DNA from: JALORV01 sp963724365
GTDB lineage: Bacteria; Pseudomonadota; Gammaproteobacteria; Burkholderiales; Burkholderiaceae_F
DNA length: 64,000 nucleotides
Assembly: GCA_963724365.1 (NCBI GenBank)
Contig: CAVRUR010000004.1
Coordinates: 1 to 64,000, forward strand
Direction: 5' to 3'
Part shown: positions 54,001 through 62,371 of the stretch, piece after piece
Layout of the letters: the number at the start of each line of letters is the position of its first letter
How positions within the stretch are numbered: position 1 is the first letter of the stretch
The notes under the pieces: model-generated
Told to the model about the DNA's origin: nothing
Database searches by the model: none
What the model saw: the letters and a program-made list of their open reading frames with translations, nothing else
Position numbers and translations under genes: made by a program

Positions 54001-54918
54001 CAGCGCGAGCGAGCGCAGGCGCGGATACAGCTCCTCCAGCACACGCGCATGCTGGGCGCGGCTGTAGCGCGGATGCAGCGCCGACAGCTTCAGCGAGATA
54101 CCCGGCCCGTCGTAGATGCCGCGCCCGGCCGCCGTGCGTCCGATCGCATGGATCGACTCCTCGTACGAGGTGAGGTAGTGCTTCGAGTCTGCGGCCGTCA
54201 TCGCGGCTTCACCGAGCATGTCGTACGAATAGCTGAAGCCCTCGGCCTCGCGGCGACGCGCATACGACAGCGCTTCGGCAATCGTTTCGCCGGTGACGAA
54301 TTGCTCGCCCATCAGGCGCATCGCCATGTCGACACCACGGCGGATCAGCGGCTCACCGCTGCGCGCAACGACGCGTGCCAGCGCGCTGGCCAGTCCGCGC
54401 TCGGTGTGGGTCGACACCAGCTTGCCGGTCAGCAGCAGTCCCCATGTGGCCGCATTGACGAACAGCGATCGGCTTCGGCCGAGGTGTGATTCCCAGTCGG
54501 CATCGCCGATCTTGTCGCGAATCAGCGCATCGCGCGTGGCCGTGTCCGGAATGCGCAGCAGCGCTTCGGCCAGGCACATCAGTGCCACGCCCTCCTGTGA
54601 CGACAGCGAGAACTCCTGCACCAGGCCCTGTACCAGACCTTCGCGACCGGACCCCACCTTGCGTGCTCGCAGGCGCCTTGCGAGATCACTGGCCAGCGCG
54701 TGTGCGGCCGCCGCCTGCTGCACAGGCAGCCGTGCGGCTTCCAGCAGCGAGGCCAGGCACTCGGGCTCGGGCCGGCGGGTCGCGGCGGTGATCGCTGCGC
54801 GCAACGGCGACTGCGCGCCGAGGCCATCCGCAAAGTCGCGAAACGGCCGCACGCCGTCCTCGGCGATCGCGCCGGTAGTGGCAACGCGTGGCGCGTTCGA
54901 TGGCATGACGGGGTTCAT
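51083..54918 (-). CDS. putA: Bifunctional proline dehydrogenase / P5C dehydrogenase, type B, frameshifted near 53150
   Basis: One ~1280-residue PutA split by a frameshift. The N-terminal part has the PRODH barrel (YSYDMLGEAAMTAADSKHYL, ISLKLSALHPRYSRAQHARV, GISIDAEEADRLELSLDLIE, VKGAYWDAEIKRAQIDGLED). The C-terminal part has the aldehyde dehydrogenase (ISPWNFPLAIFAGQVAAALA, Glu in LIAETGGQNAMIVD, catalytic Cys in FDSAGQRCSALRVLCLQ) and the extra ALDH-like tail ending SVNTAAAGGNATLM, which marks type B. No ribbon-helix-helix DNA-binding domain is visible at the N-terminus. The frame changes near 53150, just upstream of a 15-bp tandem repeat, so polymerase or assembly slippage may be the cause. 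Converts proline to glutamate with channelling. Confidence 0.9.
53072..53116. repeat. Three 15-bp tandem repeats in putA linker
   Basis: Units 53072-53086, 53087-53101 and 53102-53116 share a CC(T/C)(T/C)GGCGTG(T/G)CAT core. In putA frame they encode ND-T-P-x units in the linker between the two enzyme domains. The frameshift lies within about 40 bp. Confidence 0.7.
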
Positions 54919-55111
54919 CCCTCAGTACCCTGGAAGGTGCGGACGAGCATTCTGACCGCGTTGCGACGATTGTGGCAACGTTGTCACTCGCCGGCCGCCC
55001 GCGTCACCGGCAGCTCGTCCGATGCGCGGTGCGCTAGTGCCGGCACGCCGCGCGGGCCGCACCGCTAGAATTCCGCTGCGGCGGGCCCTTAGGCCACGTC
55101 AGGAGAGTCAG

Positions 55112-55435
55112 ATGCGCCATCATCACGTGATCGTTTCGTTCGGCAAGGACGGCGAGTTCGAGTTCAAGCTCGCGTCCGAGGACGTGGAGAAACAATCGAT
55201 CGACGCGGCGCGCGAGTGGTTCGATCGCGAGTTCGTCGCGCTGGAGTGCGATGTGGCTTCGCCGATCGGCAAGGTGCTCACGGCCGACCGCGTGCTCAGC
55301 GTCGCCAAGTATTCAGGCGCGCGCCGCTTCAGGAACGAAAGTGGCTGGGCGGCGGACTATGCGAAGAACGCCGCCGCACTGCTCGGGCGCGACGTCATCA
55401 AGGTCGACGTTCCCAACTACACCGTCGGCTACTGA
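55112..55435 (+). CDS. Conserved-looking small protein, unknown function
   Basis: A 107-residue cytoplasmic protein. Start at 55112 with AGGAGAG at 6 bp; no signal peptide. The sequence MRHHHVIVSFGKDGEFEFKL is beta-rich, then a helix (KQSIDAAREWFDREFVALEC), then YSGARRFRNESGWAADYAKN and VIKVDVPNYTVGY. Balanced composition and a clear ribosome site support it as a real gene. I do not recognise the family. It is divergent from putA (193 bp between) and precedes the next gene by 81 bp, so they may be co-transcribed. Confidence 0.65.
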   Translation: MRHHHVIVSFGKDGEFEFKLASEDVEKQSIDAAREWFDREFVALECDVASPIGKVLTADRVLSVAKYSGARRFRNESGWAADYAKNAAALLGRDVIKVDVPNYTVGY

Positions 55436-55516
55436 AGAGCTCACACGTCGTTTCACATCACGCTGCCGCGTCCCAACACTACGCAAGGCATCAGACAACA
55501 TTCAAGGGAGAGTCAA

Positions 55517-55996
55517 ATGAAGAAGCTGCTCTGCGCACTCGGCTGCGTGCTGGCCTGTTCGATTGCGGCGCCCGCCGGGGCGCAGGAAAAGCCGAAGGCG
55601 CCGGAACTCACCTCGGCTGAACTGCTGGCGAAGATCCAGTCCGACAAGAAGGGCATCGTGGAACGAACGATGAACCTGACGCCGGACGAGGCGAAGAAGT
55701 TCTGGCCGCAGTACGCCGTGTTCCAGCGCGAACTGGAAGGGCCGCAACGCGAGGCCACCCTCGCCATCCTCGACTACGTCGCGGCCGAGAACTCGCTGAC
55801 CGACGCCAATGCGAAGCGCATCGCCGAGCAGATCCTCGCGGCCAATCTCAAGGAGGCGCAGTTGCGCCAGAAGCACTTCAAGCAGCTGCTCAAGGTGCTG
55901 CCCGCCCGCAAGGCGGTGCGGTACATGCAGATCGAGAACAAGATGCTGGCGGTTGCGCGATACGAAGCCGCCAGGGCCATTCCACTGGTGCATTGA
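55517..55996 (+). CDS. Small periplasmic helical protein, Spy/CpxP-like
   Basis: A 159-residue exported protein, with signal peptide ending in PAGAQ. The mature part is helical: LTPDEAKKFWPQYAVFQREL, then ANAKRIAEQILAANLKEAQL, then LPARKAVRYMQIENKMLAVA. The LTPDEAKKFW motif and the RYMQIENK C-terminus resemble LTxxQ/Spy-type periplasmic chaperone-like proteins, but the match is loose. Purine-rich GGGAGAG site before the ATG. Convergent with the SGNH hydrolase gene (48 bp). Confidence 0.65.
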   Translation: MKKLLCALGCVLACSIAAPAGAQEKPKAPELTSAELLAKIQSDKKGIVERTMNLTPDEAKKFWPQYAVFQRELEGPQREATLAILDYVAAENSLTDANAKRIAEQILAANLKEAQLRQKHFKQLLKVLPARKAVRYMQIENKMLAVARYEAARAIPLVH

Positions 55997-56044
55997 CGGG
56001 CATCGTCGCGCGCCGGCCAGCGCGGATCGAGCGCCACTTCAGAA

Positions 56045-56818
56045 CTAGACCAGCCCCAGCTGGCGCAGCGGTGTTCGCCAGCACCGCGCTATCTTGTTGA
56101 ATCCACCGACCGTGGGATGCAGTTCGTTGGCCCACTCGTCGGGCACGAGCGTGTCGCGCGATTCGACCGACAGGAACGTCGGCGTCATCGCGTCCAGCTG
56201 CGCCTGTGCCAGCGCATCGATCAGCAATCGCACGACCCGTCGCTGCAGGCCGCGCGCCACGCCGACACTGTCCATCGGATCCTGCAGCCACTGTCCCAGG
56301 CCGAGGAAGCCCTTGCCGGTCGGAATCGCGTAGTCGTACGTGTGTATCAGCACCGGCGTGCCCGGGAGCAGCTGTTGCACCAGGTCGTGCACCGTCTTGA
56401 GGTACCCGGTGATGGCTCGTGCAGTGTGCCCGGGTTCGCCGGCGCGGAAACACTCCTCGGCCGCCTGGGCGCCACTGCAGTCCGCCTTCAGCAGCAGCGG
56501 AAAATCGCCCGTTCCGGCGACGTCATTGCCCCCGCCCGACAGGAACACCGCCCGCACCGTACGGCCATAGCCCAGGTTGCGGTCCAGCACGCGCTCCATC
56601 TGCCGCATGTAGGTGTCCTTCGTGTACTCCTCGGCGTCGGCCCCGCTCGCACCCAGCACAAGGATCGGCTGAGCGCCATTCGAGTTGAGGAAGCGCTGCA
56701 GCGGGTAGGTGAGGTTGTTGTTCGGATACCAGAACCACGAGTCGCCGAGCGCAACGAAGATGGGACTGAAGGTTTCAGGTACCTGCGTCTCGCCGTGCCA
56801 CGGTCCGTCGCCGATCAT
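56045..56818 (-). CDS. SGNH/GDSL hydrolase
   Basis: A 257-residue SGNH-family hydrolase. The start at 56818 follows AAGGAG at 7 bp. Block I VALGDSWFWYP has the nucleophile Ser in GDSW, block III is LSGGGNDVAGTG (Gly/Asn), and block V is NELHPTVGGFNKIA with the catalytic His in HPT. No signal peptide, so cytoplasmic. The start is 23 bp from the stop of the membrane protein gene 56842-58548, suggesting one operon. Substrate unknown: lipid, acetylated glycan or ester. Confidence 0.85.
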   Translation of the reverse strand: MIGDGPWHGETQVPETFSPIFVALGDSWFWYPNNNLTYPLQRFLNSNGAQPILVLGASGADAEEYTKDTYMRQMERVLDRNLGYGRTVRAVFLSGGGNDVAGTGDFPLLLKADCSGAQAAEECFRAGEPGHTARAITGYLKTVHDLVQQLLPGTPVLIHTYDYAIPTGKGFLGLGQWLQDPMDSVGVARGLQRRVVRLLIDALAQAQLDAMTPTFLSVESRDTLVPDEWANELHPTVGGFNKIARCWRTPLRQLGLV

Positions 56819-56841
56819 GGTGTGCTCCTTCGGGTGGTCAC

Positions 56842-58548
56842 CTAATACGAGCCGTCGGCTTGCGCAGCGACGCGAAACAGCCCCTCCAGTTCGGCATCGG
56901 ATTCGCCCTGCAGCTGCACGATGCGCACCGTCTGCCCGGACCGACGTCCCACGGCCTGCCATGCCTCTTCGATGATTCCGCGTAATCGTGGCGCGTCGCC
57001 AGCTTCGTCACTGAGGAAAATCACCCGCTCGAGCGGCGCTCCGCGCAGCAGTTCCATCAGCTCAAAGCGTGTCCCGGCACGGCTCTCGGTGTACTCGCGC
57101 AGGTCGAGCAGGATGACGCCGGCGCGATCGATCATGGCCAGCACCGCAGACTGCCAGGTGCTGTTGGCGCAGAAGAGCTCACTCACGCGGAAGCGCCCGT
57201 CCGGGTCGCGCTCGCCGTCCAGCGCGGCGAGTCGCTCCGGGATCTGGCCGGCTTCGCTGATGAAGCGATCGGCGAGCGCGCGCCGCAGGTAGGCGAAGAA
57301 CTCGTCGGGCTCCATCAGCGCGCCGGCCAGGTCAGGCCCGCCGATCATCCACACCGGCGCAGCAAAGCGCCAGCGTGCGAGAAAGCGGTCCATGAACGCT
57401 TCCGAGCGGCCCGACGGCTTGAACACGCGCAACAACAGCAGCGGCGAGCGCGGCGGCGCCGCGCGCCGGACCGCCCAGCGCAGCGCCAGCCGCTGTGCCA
57501 CACGCCATGCCAGCCATTGCAGGACCACGAACAGGCCGACCCACTCCATGGCCGCACCGGTCTTTTCCTCGAAGGCGAGAACCATGACACACGCCAGGAT
57601 GATGAGGGTCATCAGGCCCCAGTACGACCCGAGCGCAAGTTGCAGCTCGCTGAAGCGCTTCTTCGTGTAGCGGCGCGAGATGCGCAGCAGCATGCGCCAG
57701 CCGACCCAGCCCGAAAGCGCCGCCAGCGCGAGCAGCAGGCCGATGGCCACCAGGATCTCGACCCAGCTGCCCATGTCGTCACTGCTGCCGTCATCCAGCG
57801 CCACCGCGACCATGGAGAAGGCAGAGAACACCAGGAAGCCGACGATCATGGCGGCCACGAGCGGCGGGCCTGCCCCCCGCACCGACGGCCGCAGGAAGGC
57901 GGTCAGCATCAATCCGAGTGCTGACAGCACCGCCGGTGCGGCGAGCGCGGCCACGATCCCGTTCCCCGACAAGGCCAGCCCGGTCGCCACTGCGATGGAT
58001 CCGATCACCACGATCCACCACGCCACCGCCTGCCGCGTGCCCGCCTGCAGCGACCACGCCAGCAGCGGCGGCACGAACAACACCGGCAGAAACATAATCG
58101 TCGAGGCGAGCGACGAGCCTCCAGTCGTCTCCGGCTCCTGCATCATCGCGCTGTAGTACGCCAGGCCGATCGCCGACGTGAGCAGCAGACTGAACCAGTA
58201 CACCAGCCCCACAGTGAACTGCACCCACAACACGCGGCGCCGTAGCCGACGCGCCGGCGCCGTCGGGTCGGCTCCCGCCGCTTTGATCGACGCCGCGGGA
58301 ATGCTCTGTATCACCAGCGGCGGCGCGCTCGGCGCCCGCTCCGCCACGGCAGTCGCGCTGCCCACTCGCCCCGCTATCGCCGGTGCCACCGACGCGCCCG
58401 CGACACTGGCCTGCAGGCGCACGACCGCGCGCGCATAGCGCTGCTTGAACCACCAGGCCAGCGCCACGGCGATCGGCACCAACAAGACGAGGAACAGCGC
58501 AATGATGGCCATCCATTGCGTCGAGTTGACGTCAGCGTCGTTGGTCAT
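56842..58548 (-). CDS. Polytopic membrane protein with large cytoplasmic C-terminal domain
   Basis: A 568-residue protein of unknown function. One TM (WMAIIALFLVLLVPIAVALAW), a Pro/Ala loop, then 8 or so further TM segments to ~residue 370 (VLWVQFTVGLVYWFSLLLTS, IMFLPVLFVPPLLAW, WWIVVIGSIAVATGLAL, VLSALGLMLTAF). The C-terminal ~190 residues are soluble: SPLLLLRVFKPSGRSEAFMD, WMIGGPDLAGALMEPDEFFA, AVLAMIDRAGVILLDLREYT, GAPLERVIFLSDEAGD. The alternating hydrophobic strands and helices (VILLDLREYT; ERVIFLSDE) suggest a Rossmann/TIR/SLOG-like fold, but I cannot assign it. It is followed closely by the SGNH hydrolase gene. Possible membrane-linked signalling pair. Confidence 0.75.
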   Translation of the reverse strand: MTNDADVNSTQWMAIIALFLVLLVPIAVALAWWFKQRYARAVVRLQASVAGASVAPAIAGRVGSATAVAERAPSAPPLVIQSIPAASIKAAGADPTAPARRLRRRVLWVQFTVGLVYWFSLLLTSAIGLAYYSAMMQEPETTGGSSLASTIMFLPVLFVPPLLAWSLQAGTRQAVAWWIVVIGSIAVATGLALSGNGIVAALAAPAVLSALGLMLTAFLRPSVRGAGPPLVAAMIVGFLVFSAFSMVAVALDDGSSDDMGSWVEILVAIGLLLALAALSGWVGWRMLLRISRRYTKKRFSELQLALGSYWGLMTLIILACVMVLAFEEKTGAAMEWVGLFVVLQWLAWRVAQRLALRWAVRRAAPPRSPLLLLRVFKPSGRSEAFMDRFLARWRFAAPVWMIGGPDLAGALMEPDEFFAYLRRALADRFISEAGQIPERLAALDGERDPDGRFRVSELFCANSTWQSAVLAMIDRAGVILLDLREYTESRAGTRFELMELLRGAPLERVIFLSDEAGDAPRLRGIIEEAWQAVGRRSGQTVRIVQLQGESDAELEGLFRVAAQADGSY

Positions 58549-58754
58549 GGCCGCGTCGGATCCGGATCAGGCACATCGATTACTGGAGGCAATGCCTATG
58601 GGCTGCATGTCAACGCGGCCATTATGTCCGCTGCTGTGATTCCCATCACAGCAGGGACGGGCCTACACGCCAATCACGGGAAGAGGTCGCGACAACCGGC
58701 CGATGTCGCATCGGGTCAGACAGTACCGGTTTCCGCCGAATTCAGACAAGCAGG

Positions 58755-59162
58755 TCAGCGAGCACGCTCGCGCACCGGGGCGGCAAGCCTTGTCGGGTCG
58801 CCTTCGGTACGGTTGAGCGCTACGGCCGCCTCGACCAGCATGACGACAATGGAGCGCTCCAGTGGAGTTCCCTCCACCAGCTCGAGCGTTGCCATTTCGT
58901 ACTTGCCACCCGGCTTCAGTCGAGACTCGATGCCGCGGAGACGCTGACCTCGCCAGAAACCAAAGAGGACGCGCTTGTCCTCGGCCCGTATGAGGAGAAC
59001 AGGACCATTGGAGAAGTAGACGAGGTGCCCCCACTTGACTGTCTCTTGCAGCGGCGCCGCGTTGACGACGGCCGAGCGCAAGGCCTCGGCGTAGCGGCGT
59101 TGCCAGCTGCTCAGTGAGGCAATGTATGCATCGGGGCTTGCTGCCGGTACCGACTTCTTCAT
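58755..59162 (-). CDS. DUF1801 family protein
   Basis: A 135-residue cytoplasmic protein of the DUF1801/YdhG-like fold: DAYIASLSSWQRRYAEALRS, VKWGHLVYFSNGPVLLIRAE, VLFGFWRGQRLRGIESRLKP. Start at 59162 (MKKSVPAASP); longer frames upstream lack similarity. Members are small frataxin-like proteins without a firm role. It is isolated between the membrane protein and spoVR. Confidence 0.8.
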   Translation of the reverse strand: MKKSVPAASPDAYIASLSSWQRRYAEALRSAVVNAAPLQETVKWGHLVYFSNGPVLLIRAEDKRVLFGFWRGQRLRGIESRLKPGGKYEMATLELVEGTPLERSIVVMLVEAAVALNRTEGDPTRLAAPVRERAR

Positions 59163-59371
59163 GGAATCCTCGGGCAGTGGCGCCGCAATGTTATGCGACC
59201 CGACGATTGTCCACCGGCCTGCGACACGGCGACGCGACCGCCAAGCCTCGCCGATGCGCGTGGATGCAGCCAACACAGCGTTGAATTCCGAGCAACTTGG
59301 GACAGTCGTCCGAGCAGCCCGGCCTGCATTCGCTGAGGGCAAGGACAACCCGAACTATCGATCCAGACTGA

Positions 59372-60970
59372 CTATGTCCGGTGAATCTTCAACCGGTTGT
59401 CACTGTCGTCGACTTCCTCGAGGACCACATCGAACTGCCACAGCTCCTTGATGTAGCCGAGGACTTCGGTCGCGGTATCGGCGTCGAGCAGCCGGCCGCG
59501 CTCGACACGATGCTGCAGCAGCAGCGCACGGTCGCCGTCGGCTGAGAAGCGCGTGACCGCCAGTGGCGGCGTGTGCGCCTCGGGGCGATACTGCGCGGCG
59601 AGCATCTGGCGCACGGTCGAGTAACCCTGGTCGTTGTGGATCGCTCGCACGGCGTACTTGCTGCGGTCGTTCTCTTCGTCGGCCAGCATGAACAGCCGCA
59701 TGTCGCGCATCACCTTGGGCGACAGATACTGCTCGATCAGGCTTTCGTCCTTGAAATTGGCCATCGCGAACTGCACTGCCTCGACCCAGTCGGTCGCCGC
59801 CAGGCGCGGGAACCATTCGCGGTCCTCGTCGGTGGGCTGTTCGCAGATGCGGCGGATGTCGCGAAAGATCGAGAAGCCCAGCGCATAGGGGTTGATGCCG
59901 CGATAGTGTTCGGCATCGAAAGGCGGTTGAGTGACGACGTCGCTGTGATTCGACAGCCACTCCAGCATGAAGCCGTCGTCCACCTGGCCCTGGTCGTACA
60001 GCTCGTGCAGCAGCGTGTAATGCCAGAAGGTCGCGGCACCCTCGTTGGCGACCTTGGTCAGCCGTTGCGGATAGAAGTACTGCGAGATCTTCCGCACGAT
60101 GCGCACCAGCTCGCGTTGCCAGGGGGCAAGCTTCGGCGCGCGCTTCTCGATGAAGTACAGCAGGTTTTCCTGCGGATCGAAGGATTCCGGCGCGGGTTCC
60201 TGCTTGGCCTCGGCGTTCTCGTACAGATAGGCAACGTCGGGGTTGTAGTGATGCTGCGCGAAACGCAGTCGCTCGGCCAGGCGCTCCCGCTCGCGGCTCG
60301 CCGACAGTCGCGTCGGCTTCTTGTAGCGATCCACGCCGTAGGGCGCCAGTGCATGACAGCAGTCGAGGATGCGCTCGACTTCGCGCCAGCCATGGCGCTG
60401 TTCGCAATCGAGAATGAAGTTGCGCGCGAAGGTCAGGTAATCGAGGATGCCGTCGGCCTGCGTGAACTGGCGAAACAGGTAGTTGCTCTTGAAAAACGCG
60501 TTGTGCCCGTAGGCGGCATGCGCCATCACCAGCACCTGCAACGCCAGCGTGTTGGTCTCCATCAGGTACACCAGCGACGGGCTGGTATTGATGACGATTT
60601 CGTAGGCGAGCCCGCTCATCCCCTTCTTGTACGTGTGCTCCTGGCCGAGCAGCTGCTTGCCGAAGCTCCAGTGCGGGTAGTGCACCGGCATGCCGACGGT
60701 CGAACACAGATCGATCATCTGCGCCGCGGTGATCACTTCGTACTGAATCGGATACGTGTCGAGCTGCAGGCGCCGTGCGTGGGCAGCGAGTGCGACGTCG
60801 AATCGCTCCAGCAGCGGTACCGTCCACTCTGTGCCGGTCGCGATCGGCGCGGCCACGCGACGGGTTCCAGGAGCGGGCATCGGTACCCGGGGCTGCGACA
60901 CCAGCCTGGGCCAGGGCCGCTCGGGTGCGATGCTTGCGAGCGCCCGTGCGGGCGCATCGAGCGCTGGCAA
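59372..60970 (-). CDS. SpoVR family protein
   Basis: A 532-residue SpoVR/YcgB protein. Conserved blocks: YPIQYEVITAAQMIDLCSTV, PVHYPHWSFGKQL, YKKGMSGLAYEIVINTSPSL, YLMETNTLALQVLVMAHAAY, HNAFFKSNYLF, ANEGAATFWHYTLLHELYDQ, INPYALGFSIFRDIRRICEQ. The N-terminal 45 residues are low complexity and the start could be later, near EWTVPLLERFD. In proteobacteria SpoVR is encoded with YeaH and PrkA, as here, as a nutrient-stress set. Molecular function unknown. Confidence 0.92.
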   Translation of the reverse strand: MPALDAPARALASIAPERPWPRLVSQPRVPMPAPGTRRVAAPIATGTEWTVPLLERFDVALAAHARRLQLDTYPIQYEVITAAQMIDLCSTVGMPVHYPHWSFGKQLLGQEHTYKKGMSGLAYEIVINTSPSLVYLMETNTLALQVLVMAHAAYGHNAFFKSNYLFRQFTQADGILDYLTFARNFILDCEQRHGWREVERILDCCHALAPYGVDRYKKPTRLSASRERERLAERLRFAQHHYNPDVAYLYENAEAKQEPAPESFDPQENLLYFIEKRAPKLAPWQRELVRIVRKISQYFYPQRLTKVANEGAATFWHYTLLHELYDQGQVDDGFMLEWLSNHSDVVTQPPFDAEHYRGINPYALGFSIFRDIRRICEQPTDEDREWFPRLAATDWVEAVQFAMANFKDESLIEQYLSPKVMRDMRLFMLADEENDRSKYAVRAIHNDQGYSTVRQMLAAQYRPEAHTPPLAVTRFSADGDRALLLQHRVERGRLLDADTATEVLGYIKELWQFDVVLEEVDDSDNRLKIHRT

Positions 60971-61042
60971 GGTTCCAGGGATTCATGGGTCCGCCCGGTC
61001 GGTTCGCGACAGCAGCGTCCGCACGCGCAGGGCTGCGACGCC

Positions 61043-62347
61043 TCATGCCACCGTCTCCTTGCGCGCGAAGAGCTCCCGCAGAACGGGCCAGATATCGCGC
61101 CTGTCATGCACCTTGCGCATCGCGAATCCGGCGTCGGCGACGGTCTCGTAACACTGCCACAGGTCGGACGGTCGGTTGAACCACCCGCTGGGATGGCTCG
61201 ACGGAATGTCGATGTAAGCGAAGTAGCGCACGCGCGGCAGCACTTCGGACTGCAGATAGCCGGCGCAACGCTGTGCATCTTCTTCGCCGCAATCGCCGTC
61301 AGACGCTTGCGCGATGTAGACGTTCCAGTCCGGACCCGCGTAGCGGGTGTCGATCACCTTCTGCGCCAGTTGCAGCGCCGGCATCACCTGCGTGCCACCG
61401 GACTGCGGATCGTGGAAGAAAGTCTTCTCGTCGACCTCCTGCGCGGTCTCGGTGTGGCGGATGAACACAACATCGACCGCGCTGTACTTGCGCTCGAGGA
61501 ACAGGTACAGCAACGAGAAGAAGCGCTTGGCCAGGTCCTTCTTGCGCTCGTCCATCGAGCCCGAAACGTCCATCAGGCACAGCATCACCGCGCGGGTCGC
61601 GGGTGTGGCCACTGGCTGGCGCGCGCGGAAGCGGCGATCGATCGCCTCGAGGAACGGCAGCTGTTCACGACGCGCGCGCAGTTGCGCGACTTCTTCCTCG
61701 AGTTCAGTGCGCCGCTCGGACTCGAGCGGTTCCAGTTCGTCGATCTCACGCGCAAGGTCATCGATCTGGCGCGCGATGCCGCCGCGCAACGCGATGCGGC
61801 GTGCGATCGACATGCGCATCGTCAGCGCGGGCGACAGATTGGCCAGCACGCCGTCGCGGGAATAGCCGGCGCGCCGCGTATGGATGTAGGTCACATCGCC
61901 GAGGCGCGTGCGTTCCAGGTTCGGCAGTTCGAGGTCATCGAAGAAGAGCCGCAGGAATTCGTCGCGTGACAGTACGAAGCCGAAGTTGTCGCGGCTTTCG
62001 CCTTCGCCCGGCTCGTTGCCCTGACCACCGCTTTCGCCGCCGTCGGGGCGAGCGATCGAATCGCCCGGTACGTACTCGTGATTGCCCGGCAAGACGAAAT
62101 CACGGCTGCCGGACTTGTGATCGTGATGCAGATACGGCTCTTTGAGGCCGCGGCCGGGAATCGAAATCCGGCTGCCTTTGCCGATATCGGCGATGCCGCG
62201 CTTCTCGATCTCGTCGTCGACCGCCCGCTTGATCTCGTCCTTGAAGCGGCGAATGAAGCGCTCGCGATTGACCGCACTGCGCCCCGGCGGATCCGCGCGT
62301 CGATCGACGACGCGCATGTAGCGGCTCGGAGCGGGGGAATCGGACAC
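61043..62347 (-). CDS. yeaH: DUF444/YeaH family VWA-like protein
   Basis: A 434-residue DUF444 protein. N-terminus VVDRRADPPGRSAVNRERFI and RGIADIGKGSRISIPGRGLK, then FRDEFLRLFFDDLELPNL-type block, and a VWA-like domain with MIDAS MDVSGSMDERKKDLAKRFF. The C-terminus has DIPSSHPSGWFNRPSDLWQC and YETVADAGFAMRKVHDRRDI. It is thought to be a target or partner of the PrkA kinase in carbon/nitrogen starvation responses. It lies between prkA (gap 24 bp) and spoVR (gap 72 bp) on one strand. Confidence 0.94.
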   Translation of the reverse strand: MSDSPAPSRYMRVVDRRADPPGRSAVNRERFIRRFKDEIKRAVDDEIEKRGIADIGKGSRISIPGRGLKEPYLHHDHKSGSRDFVLPGNHEYVPGDSIARPDGGESGGQGNEPGEGESRDNFGFVLSRDEFLRLFFDDLELPNLERTRLGDVTYIHTRRAGYSRDGVLANLSPALTMRMSIARRIALRGGIARQIDDLAREIDELEPLESERRTELEEEVAQLRARREQLPFLEAIDRRFRARQPVATPATRAVMLCLMDVSGSMDERKKDLAKRFFSLLYLFLERKYSAVDVVFIRHTETAQEVDEKTFFHDPQSGGTQVMPALQLAQKVIDTRYAGPDWNVYIAQASDGDCGEEDAQRCAGYLQSEVLPRVRYFAYIDIPSSHPSGWFNRPSDLWQCYETVADAGFAMRKVHDRRDIWPVLRELFARKETVA

Positions 62348-62371
62348 TCAGTCCTCGTGGCGACTACGTCT

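Noticed and set aside
59573..61969. 798-codon open frame on the plus strand
   Set aside because: Antisense to spoVR and yeaH, both of which have full family signatures.
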